Of a stretch of DNA of 13,097 nucleotides, positions 7,779 to 13,097 are shown piece after piece. Location of the stretch: the NCBI GenBank assembly GCA_029558435.1, contig JAKQEZ010000214.1, forward strand, positions 1 through 13,097, in the 5' to 3' direction. Position numbers and translations under genes: made by a program. Positions within the stretch are counted from its first letter, which is position 1. Every line of letters starts with the position of its first letter. The notes beneath the pieces were generated by a model, which saw nothing but the letters and a program-made list of their open reading frames with translations, ran no database searches and was not told the DNA's origin. This DNA is from Bacteroidota bacterium. Lineage in GTDB: Bacteria > Bacteroidota > Bacteroidia > Flavobacteriales > Crocinitomicaceae.

Positions 7779-8477
7779 TTATTCGCCCTTACTTTTATGT
7801 TTTACGAATTTATTTAGCTCTTTGTTTGCTCCATAGATTACCAAAATATCATCTTCTTCCAAAATTGTATCAGGTTCGGGAATGCCTTGAACTGTTGTTA
7901 CATTTTTGCTTTTTCCAAGAAAAGAATGTTGAACAGTTTGTTTAAGAATTGTGAGAATTAGTATGTTGTAATTTTTTCTAAAGCCAATTTCTTCAACCGA
8001 TTTTCCAATAAAATACTCAGGCGTTTTCACTTCAACAATACTGTAGTTTTTGTTGAGTTCAAATGAATCTATAATGCCATTTAAACACAATTTTTTAGCC
8101 CAACGTTCAGCAGTTTCTTCTTCGGGTCTTACGATTTCATCTACTCCGATGGCTCTTAAAACGTTTTCGTGCAAAGTATTGATAGACCTGCTTATTAATC
8201 TTTTTACACCAAGATTTTTGAAAAGAGCAGTTACCATAACATTTGTCCCTTGGTCTTCTCCAATACAAACCATCACTATATCTGTGTTTTGCAATGGTAA
8301 ATCCGCAACCGTTTCTTCATCTGTTGCGTTCATACAAATGGTGTGCGAAATTTTTTCTTTTAGAGCATTTACTTTCTCCATTCGGGAGTCAATTCCTATC
8401 ACTTCGTTTCCTTGTTGTGTTAGCTTTTCTGCTAAGGAAGCTCCGAAGTTTCCTAATCCTACTATTATAAATTTCAT
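7779..8477 (-). CDS. ktrA: Ktr/Trk potassium uptake system, RCK regulatory subunit
   Basis: This is a cytoplasmic nucleotide-binding ring subunit that gates the K+ translocating membrane protein. The 232 aa contain a Rossmann RCK_N (TrkA-N) domain with the dinucleotide motif GLGNFG (7-12) and an acidic residue at the end of strand beta2 (Asp30 in GIDSR), then a TrkA-C domain (about 142-225) that in the family can bind c-di-AMP or other ligands. One RCK_N plus one TrkA-C in about 230 residues fits KtrA (or KtrC) rather than the doubled 458-aa enterobacterial TrkA. The start follows the ktrB stop by 12 nt of purine-rich sequence (AAAGAAAGAAAA on the coding strand) that can serve as ribosome binding site. 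It is the last gene of nhaA-ktrB-ktrA, and the terminator follows at 7675-7701. Confidence 0.93.
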   Translation of the reverse strand: MKFIIVGLGNFGASLAEKLTQQGNEVIGIDSRMEKVNALKEKISHTICMNATDEETVADLPLQNTDIVMVCIGEDQGTNVMVTALFKNLGVKRLISRSINTLHENVLRAIGVDEIVRPEEETAERWAKKLCLNGIIDSFELNKNYSIVEVKTPEYFIGKSVEEIGFRKNYNILILTILKQTVQHSFLGKSKNVTTVQGIPEPDTILEEDDILVIYGANKELNKFVKHKSKGE

Positions 8478-8489
8478 TTTTTCTTTCTT

Positions 8490-10226
8490 TTAGTTAATCA
8501 TAATTTCATCTGTCGGATAACGATAATTCAAAGCTTTTACTTTCTTGAAAAAAGCAATCAAAATAGAAAGCATCGTTACTCTACCTATAAACATTATACT
8601 AATTAATACTATTTTACTTTCGCTGCTCAAATCTCCTGTAATTCCTAAACTTAAACCAACTGTACTATAAGCCGAAAAACATTCAAAAGCAATATCCAAC
8701 AGCTTGATATGTGCATCAAAATGTGAAATTAAAAATACACCAAAACCTATAACGACCAATGAAAGTGCCATTGTTGCAAAGGCTCTTCTTACCGAAATAT
8801 CGGCTATTTCTCTTCTCCAAATTTCTATTTTATCTTTCCCTTTTGCTAAGCTGAAAAAGTTAAGTGTAGCAATGGCAAATGTACTTGTTTTGATACCTCC
8901 ACCCGTAGATGCAGGAGATGCCCCAATCCACATTAAAAAAATGATAATGATGACAGAGGAAAAATGTAGCTGACTAAAATCTATAGAATTGAAACCTGCT
9001 GTTCTTGGTGTAGTAGCTGTAAATAATGCTGTTACAAATTTTCCAAAACCTTCGTGTCCGTTGAGTGTATTGTAATATTCTTTTGTATAAATGATAACCG
9101 CTCCTACAATCATTAATGAAAAAGTAGTAATCAGATTTATTTTGCTGCTCAATGTCAAAATCCAAGGTTTGTAATTGTCTTTACCAGACGCGAACCAAAG
9201 AATGTATCTTTTGATGAAATGTTTGAGATAACGAATTATATTGATTACAATCGGAAATCCTAAACCTCCAAATACAAAAATAGCAATGATAATCAATTGT
9301 AACGGATAGTTTGTTACAAAACCTTCCTGCATCATTCCATTGGGTAAGGTAGAAAATCCTGCATTGCAAAATGCAGAAATAGAATGAAATGCAGAAAAAA
9401 ATATTCTTTCCATAAAAGATGGAATTAATGCCTTGTCAATATTGATGTAAATGAAAACTGCTCCTACAAATTCAATAAAAAAGGTGATTCCTAAAATTCG
9501 TTTTAAAGTAGTAAATACTTCTCCGATTTTATTGGAACTCGAAATATCGCTTAGTGCAATTTGGTTTTCATAAGTTGCACCGCCTTTAAAAAAATAGCTG
9601 AAATAACTCGCAAATGTCAATATTCCCAATCCTCCTGCCTGTATCAGCAACATAATCAAACTTTGTCCAAAAGGCGTAAAAAAACTACTGGTGTCCACAA
9701 CTATTAATCCCGTTACACAAACCGCACTTGTAGAAGTAAATAAAGCATCTATAAATGAAATCCCATTATAAGTTGCATTGGGTAACATCAGCAATAATGC
9801 TCCAATTAAAACCAATCCCATAAAACTTATGATAAAAAGCTGTGCAGGATTGAGAACAGAGCGTTTGTAATTTATTTTTGGCGTGGCAAATTCTCTGATG
9901 AGTTTTAGAATAATAGCAAATCTTAACCAATCTGAAATAGCTGTAGAACTAATGTCAAATTGTTTATAAATACAATAAAGGACAAAAAGTACACTTAGTA
10001 AATCGAAAATAAAAACGTTAAATACAATCTTCTTTTTTTGAAAGATATATTTACTCGTGGTAATAAAAATAGCAATAGACAATAAAGCAACGTAAAAAAA
10101 CAATATGGTTTGTTCTGCCCACATAGTTAATCTAAAGCCATAATCCAATACCAAAACAAATAGGACTATAATATATAGTCCGTATAATATTTTGCTTAGT
10201 AATGGATTTTCTAAAAACTTTTTCAT
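8490..10226 (-). CDS. ktrB: Ktr-type K+ transporter membrane subunit with N-terminal voltage-sensor-like helices
   Basis: This is the integral inner-membrane K+ pathway of the TrkH/KtrB family. Four membrane-pore-membrane repeats are visible from about residue 125, each with its selectivity-filter glycine: Gly173 (CVTGL), Gly290 (NAGFS), Gly411 (TAGFN) and Gly524 (TVGLS). The gating loop with the conserved GASPASTGGGIKTST stretch is at 435-449. At 578 aa it is over 100 residues longer than a minimal KtrB (about 450). The extra N-terminus (1-125) holds four hydrophobic segments near 12-32, 38-58, 68-88 and 98-112. The third contains N70 and D75, and the fourth carries Arg102, Lys108 and Arg111, much like S1-S4 of voltage-gated channels. 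Its ATG overlaps the nhaA stop (TAATG), so translation is probably coupled. The KtrB assignment is firm; a sensor role for the extension is inference. Confidence 0.94.
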   Translation of the reverse strand: MKKFLENPLLSKILYGLYIIVLFVLVLDYGFRLTMWAEQTILFFYVALLSIAIFITTSKYIFQKKKIVFNVFIFDLLSVLFVLYCIYKQFDISSTAISDWLRFAIILKLIREFATPKINYKRSVLNPAQLFIISFMGLVLIGALLLMLPNATYNGISFIDALFTSTSAVCVTGLIVVDTSSFFTPFGQSLIMLLIQAGGLGILTFASYFSYFFKGGATYENQIALSDISSSNKIGEVFTTLKRILGITFFIEFVGAVFIYINIDKALIPSFMERIFFSAFHSISAFCNAGFSTLPNGMMQEGFVTNYPLQLIIIAIFVFGGLGFPIVINIIRYLKHFIKRYILWFASGKDNYKPWILTLSSKINLITTFSLMIVGAVIIYTKEYYNTLNGHEGFGKFVTALFTATTPRTAGFNSIDFSQLHFSSVIIIIFLMWIGASPASTGGGIKTSTFAIATLNFFSLAKGKDKIEIWRREIADISVRRAFATMALSLVVIGFGVFLISHFDAHIKLLDIAFECFSAYSTVGLSLGITGDLSSESKIVLISIMFIGRVTMLSILIAFFKKVKALNYRYPTDEIMIN

Positions 10227-11563
10227 TAGGCTTCTTTTTTGGTTTTTTGTCTGCTTAAAACCATATATCCCAGTATTCCACCAATGATAGAAGCTACAAA
10301 AATTCCAACTTTTGCTTGTACTTTATATTCTTCGTGTGAGAATGCCAATTCGGTTACAAACAAAGACATTGTAAATCCAATTGAAGCCAATAAACCTAAT
10401 CCTAAAAGATTTTTCAGATTCATTCCTTCTGGAAACGGAGCAATCTTACATTTTACAGCCAACCAAGTAAAGCCGACCACTCCCACAACTTTTCCAACCA
10501 ATAATCCCAAAGCCACTCCTATAGCTACATTGGTATTGAATAATTGTTCCATTTCAATATCTAAAACTGAAACTCCAGCATTAGCCAAGGCAAAAATCGG
10601 TATAATAATAAATGATACAAATGGATGCATTGCGTGTTCCAACTTTTGTAATGGTGGTATAGCTTGTTCCGTATCCGAAGATACTTTTTCTAAAATATGA
10701 AGTTGTTCATTGGTCAATGTAGGAATTTTATCATTAGGGTCAGCCGCAGTAAATTGAGCAAGATGTTTTTTAATTCTTGCAATCAGAATATTTTCTTTGA
10801 TTTTTACATCAGCTGGAATTGTGAATGCTGCCAAAACTGCTGCAATTGTTGCGTGAACTCCCGATAACAAAAATGAAGTCCAAACGCCTCCAATACCTAA
10901 TATTGCATAGAAAAGTACACTTCTGACACCCATTTTATTGCCAATATACATTGCTAAAAGAAATGCTAATCCTATAAGCAAGCTCATCATCGAAATATCT
11001 GAAGTATAAAAAAATGCAATAACCAAAACGGCTCCCAAATCATCAACAATTGCAAGAGCTGTTAAAAAAACTTTTAAACCTAATGGAATTCTGTTACCTA
11101 ATAAATACAAAACTCCCAAAGCAAAAGCAATATCTGTAGCCATCGGAATTCCCCAACCACTATGTACTTCTCCAGTTGGATTTAATACCAAATAAATTAA
11201 TGCAGGAACAAGCATTCCTCCGATTGCTGCCGCAATCGGAAGCATTGCTTTTCGAGGATTGGATAATTCTCCTGCTATAATTTCTCTCTTTAGTTCTAAT
11301 CCAACCACAAAAAAGAAAATAGCCATCAGTCCGTCATTTATCCAATGGTGAATGCTGTATTCTAAATAAGTTCTTCCGTCAAATAGGAAACCTAATTTGT
11401 GTTCAAAAAAATGATGATACGAGTGAGATAGGGGTGAGTTGGCTAAAATTAGAGCGATAATTACACTAATTCCGAGTACAATTCCGCCTGCTTTTTCGTT
11501 TTGTATGAATTTTTGAATTGGCTTATTTATTTTGTCTATTGGAGCATTTTTCGGTTTATTCAT
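10226..11563 (-). CDS. nhaA: Na+/H+ antiporter NhaA
   Basis: NhaA exports Na+ or Li+ in exchange for protons across the inner membrane and supports pH and salt homeostasis. The 445 aa show the family hallmarks: HHWINDGLMAIFFFVVGLELKRE (72-94), MATDIAFALGVL (141-152, the TD pair at 143-144), the ion-binding Asp174-Asp175 in ALAIVDDLGAV, and Lys358 in GLLVGK, equivalent to Lys300 of the E. coli protein. About twelve membrane segments can be traced. Residues about 255-305 form a hydrophilic cytoplasmic loop longer than in E. coli NhaA (388 aa), which together with a longer N-terminus explains the size. It is first in the operon with ktrB and ktrA, pairing Na+ extrusion with K+ uptake, as expected for osmotic or salt adaptation. 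Confidence 0.96.
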   Translation of the reverse strand: MNKPKNAPIDKINKPIQKFIQNEKAGGIVLGISVIIALILANSPLSHSYHHFFEHKLGFLFDGRTYLEYSIHHWINDGLMAIFFFVVGLELKREIIAGELSNPRKAMLPIAAAIGGMLVPALIYLVLNPTGEVHSGWGIPMATDIAFALGVLYLLGNRIPLGLKVFLTALAIVDDLGAVLVIAFFYTSDISMMSLLIGLAFLLAMYIGNKMGVRSVLFYAILGIGGVWTSFLLSGVHATIAAVLAAFTIPADVKIKENILIARIKKHLAQFTAADPNDKIPTLTNEQLHILEKVSSDTEQAIPPLQKLEHAMHPFVSFIIIPIFALANAGVSVLDIEMEQLFNTNVAIGVALGLLVGKVVGVVGFTWLAVKCKIAPFPEGMNLKNLLGLGLLASIGFTMSLFVTELAFSHEEYKVQAKVGIFVASIIGGILGYMVLSRQKTKKEA

Positions 11564-11593
11564 TATTTCTCTTTACATAAATTTTTCAATTTG

Positions 11594-11601
11594 TAAAGAT
11601 A
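11594..11601 (-). promoter_or_regulatory. Candidate Bacteroidota -7 box for nhaA-ktrB-ktrA
   Basis: On the minus strand TATCTTTA matches the Bacteroidota -7 consensus TAnnTTTG at all but the last base, about 30 nt before the nhaA ATG (11563), giving a short leader. No good -33 TTTG lies at the expected 19-21 nt spacing; the nearest is TTTC at about 25 nt. The region up to 11662 is outside the insertion sequence, so this promoter appears native. Confidence 0.35.
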
Positions 11602-11662
11602 AGAATTTAGAATTTTTTGGGTGTTGAAAAGTTGTTTTTCTTTAGACGGAATGTTGTTGTCA

Positions 11663-11681
11663 TGTCCTGAAATAGGTTGAC
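11663..11681. repeat. Left terminal inverted repeat of the IS3-family element
   Basis: TGTCCTGAAATAGGTTGAC begins with TG, as IS3-family ends usually do. Its inner ten bases match the complement of 13088-13097. Confidence 0.75.
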
Positions 11682-11829
11682 TCTTTTTGGTTAATATTTA
11701 GGATTTGTTTCACGATTTAAAAATAGGAATTTTTGTTTATAGTTTCGGAATAAAATATGGAAAAAATTCCCTTTCTATTTCCCTTAGATTTTTCCCACAT
11801 TTTATTTCCGCTCTTTTTCAACAACAACA

Positions 11830-12810
11830 TCATGCAATCTTTTTAGAATAAGATTTATAAATGTGCTTATTGAAGTCGTTATGAGCTTGCGCTGGAGTCT
11901 TCAAATCTAGTCCCCAATGGGATCTTTCGTGGTTGTAGATCTCAACGGCTTCTTTAATCATTTTTTGAGCAGTTTTAATATCTTTAATTACATTTTTGAA
12001 CCCGAATTCATATTTAAGAATGCCGTTAATCCTCTCTGCCACTGCATTTTCATAAGGGTCATATTTTTGAGTTGTACTCATTTTGAACCCCAATTTTTCA
12101 GCAAACTCGGTATAATCTGGGCAGCAATATTGTATTCCTCTGTCGGAGTGATGGATGATATTTTCTAGTCCAAATTTCATGTTCTTATGTGCCATTTTTA
12201 GGGCTTTTTTTACCATTTCCACCTTCATGTTGTCTTCCAGGGCATACCCCATGATTTGTTTGGAATAAGGGTCGGTTACCAGCGATAAATAGGCGTGTCC
12301 TTGGTCGGTTTTAATGTAGGTGATGTCGCAGACTACAGCTTGTTCGGCATGTATTAATTCGGTTTCTTTCAGTAGGTTAGGAGAGGTGTAATAAAAGTGT
12401 TTTGAATTGGTTGTGATGTGATAGCACTTGTTCTTTTTAATGAGCATTCCATGGTTTCGAAGTAGCGTGAAAAGGGCATCTCTTCCCATTTTGATATTGT
12501 TTTTTAAAAGCTCATCTTTTATTTTATCATAAAGTTTCCTGGTTCCCATTTTACGTTGTCTTTTTCGAATATTTTGTACTATTTCAATGACTTTATCATT
12601 GATAAATTGCTGTCTCTGAAGTGCTTTTTGACGTTTATAGAAAGCTTGTTTAGAAACCCCAAACACTTGATACAGAAGCTTTATTTTAGCTTTCTTTTTT
12701 TCTTCTGAATCTCGTTTGCTAAATGTTTGGGCAATAACTCCTTTGAAAGTTCCTTTCCTGTAACTCTCTCGAATTCTACGATAATATCCTGTTGGAAGTC
12801 CTTTATCCAC
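11830..12810 (-). CDS. IS3-family transposase OrfB, DDE catalytic part
   Basis: This is the catalytic part of the transposase, normally made as an OrfAB fusion by a -1 frameshift. After a helical region (about 40-140) that fits the HTH_21 segment of IS3 OrfB proteins, the integrase core (rve) shows the DDE triad: Asp162 in CDITYIK, Asp223 in HHSDRGIQY and Glu259 in ENAVAERING. The spacing of Asp223 to Glu259 (35 residues between) is the classic DD(35)E. The C-terminal HERSHWGLDLKTPAQA is the usual IS3 end motif, so the protein is complete. The ATG at 12810 lies well inside orfA, and the residues before about 36 are probably never used: the shift site at 12695-12701 joins the frames instead. 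It ends with TGA at 11830-11832. Confidence 0.92.
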   Translation of the reverse strand: MDKGLPTGYYRRIRESYRKGTFKGVIAQTFSKRDSEEKKKAKIKLLYQVFGVSKQAFYKRQKALQRQQFINDKVIEIVQNIRKRQRKMGTRKLYDKIKDELLKNNIKMGRDALFTLLRNHGMLIKKNKCYHITTNSKHFYYTSPNLLKETELIHAEQAVVCDITYIKTDQGHAYLSLVTDPYSKQIMGYALEDNMKVEMVKKALKMAHKNMKFGLENIIHHSDRGIQYCCPDYTEFAEKLGFKMSTTQKYDPYENAVAERINGILKYEFGFKNVIKDIKTAQKMIKEAVEIYNHERSHWGLDLKTPAQAHNDFNKHIYKSYSKKIA

Positions 12811-13061
12811 TCCAAATCTTGGAGTTTTTCTTTTAATTTTTTAATTTCTAAATCTTTGTTCATGGCACTTGTTTTTGAGGTGTAATTGCTTAATTTCTTT
12901 CGCCAATAATCGATTGTGCTTCTGGAAATGTCATACTTTTTGGAGGCAAAGTTAGTAGAAATTTGCCCATTATTGATTTGAGAGATGACGAAAATTTTGA
13001 ATTCGAAAGAAGTTTTTTTGCCGTTTCTTTTTCGGCAGGGTTGTCCATTTGTTAAGTCCAT
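12681..13061 (-). CDS. IS3-family transposase OrfA, HTH DNA-binding part
   Basis: This 126-aa protein binds the terminal repeats and regulates transposition. A helix-turn-helix of the IS3/IS911 type spans about 18-58 (FKIFVISQINNG ... YDISRSTIDYWRKKL), followed by a leucine-zipper-like helix (about 68-95: LEIKKLKEKLQDLEWIKDFQQDI) for oligomerisation. It ends in a lysine-rich tail encoded by the frameshift region. The stop TAA at 12681-12683 falls just after the A7 tract. Its promoter would be in the right end of the IS (13062 onward), which is only partly in the window. Confidence 0.88.
   Translation of the reverse strand: MDLTNGQPCRKRNGKKTSFEFKIFVISQINNGQISTNFASKKYDISRSTIDYWRKKLSNYTSKTSAMNKDLEIKKLKEKLQDLEWIKDFQQDIIVEFERVTGKELSKELLPKHLANEIQKKKRKLK
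12695..12701 (-). other. Programmed -1 frameshift site of the IS (A7 tract)
   Basis: On the coding strand seven A residues followed by G lie four codons before the orfA stop. The orfA frame reads AAG AAA AAA AGA AAG, and the orfB frame reads GAA GAA AAA AAG AAA. Slipping back one base on the A-run moves the ribosome, or a slipped transcript, from orfA into orfB, which fits the relative frames of the two genes. Confidence 0.65.
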
Positions 13062-13087
13062 TGTTTATTAAAAGTGCTTAATTTTTG

Positions 13088-13097
13088 GTCAACCTAT
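13088..13097. repeat. Right terminal inverted repeat of the IS (partial)
   Basis: GTCAACCTAT is the inverted copy of 11672-11681. The remaining outer bases (predicted TTCAGGACA) lie outside the window. Confidence 0.7.

Larger units (their letters stand above)
11663..13097 (-). mobile_element. IS3-family insertion sequence, cut by the window end
   Basis: The left end starts TGTCCTGAAATAGGTTGAC (11663-11681). Its inner ten bases, ATAGGTTGAC (11672-11681), recur inverted as GTCAACCTAT at the last ten bases of the window (13088-13097), so the outer 9 bp of the right repeat should lie just beyond and the full element should be about 1.44 kb. It carries orfA and orfB overlapping in the -1 frame, the standard IS3 layout. 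Both reading frames look intact, so it is probably a recent or active copy. About 167 bp (11663-11829) after orfB is non-coding apart from the terminal repeat, longer than in many IS3 elements. The base pairs just outside the left end are GTCA (11659-11662), part of any target duplication, but the right flank cannot be seen. Confidence 0.88.

Noticed and set aside
10239..10700. 153-aa plus-strand reading frame inside nhaA
   Set aside because: It is antisense to a complete, well-conserved NhaA and its sequence is a by-product of the opposite-strand codons.

Overview
The window looks like chromosomal DNA of a Bacteroidota member, probably of flavobacterial or related type. It is AT-rich. Genes lack strong Shine-Dalgarno sites and are preceded by A-rich leaders. 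The one plausible promoter box fits the Bacteroidota -7 consensus (TAnnTTTG), and the proteins have the character of that phylum. No rRNA, tRNA or marker gene is present, so the genus is not resolved. Every real gene lies on the minus strand, so transcription runs from high to low coordinates.

Region 1 (about 51-7770) is a complete Type I restriction-modification operon in the order hsdM - hsdS - ntn - hsdR. Start and stop codons overlap (ATGA) at hsdM/hsdS and ntn/hsdR, and only 3 nt separate hsdS from ntn. The unusual member is ntn (3261-4277). It is not a standard subunit: it reads like a stand-alone proteasome-fold N-terminal-nucleophile (Ntn) hydrolase, with Thr2, Asp22 and Lys36 placed like the catalytic Thr1/Asp17/Lys33 of proteasome beta subunits. 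A putative self-processed peptidase or amidase translationally coupled to the restriction subunit HsdR is the best candidate here for an undescribed system.

The operon is bracketed by relatively GC-rich non-coding DNA full of inverted repeats. On the left are an attC-like palindrome (51-143) and a second inverted repeat with GCGTTGGC motifs (191-278). On the right are a matching GCGTTGGC-bounded inverted repeat (7472-7557) and a roughly 200-bp palindrome that starts GCCTAAC and ends GTTAGGT (7571-7770). This mirrored layout suggests the operon is a movable module inserted just downstream of ktrA.

Region 2 (7675-11601) is an ion-homeostasis operon, nhaA - ktrB - ktrA: an Na+/H+ antiporter, a K+ translocating subunit with an extra N-terminal four-helix domain resembling a voltage sensor, and its RCK-type regulatory subunit. 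A promoter -7 box precedes nhaA, and a hairpin plus U-tract terminator lies after ktrA inside the right-hand palindrome.

Region 3 (11663 to the window end) is an apparently intact IS3-family insertion sequence with overlapping orfA and orfB joined by a predicted -1 frameshift on an A7 tract. The last few bases of its outer inverted repeat fall beyond the window. It sits 99 bp upstream of the nhaA start codon. Positions 1-50 hold nothing I can assign.
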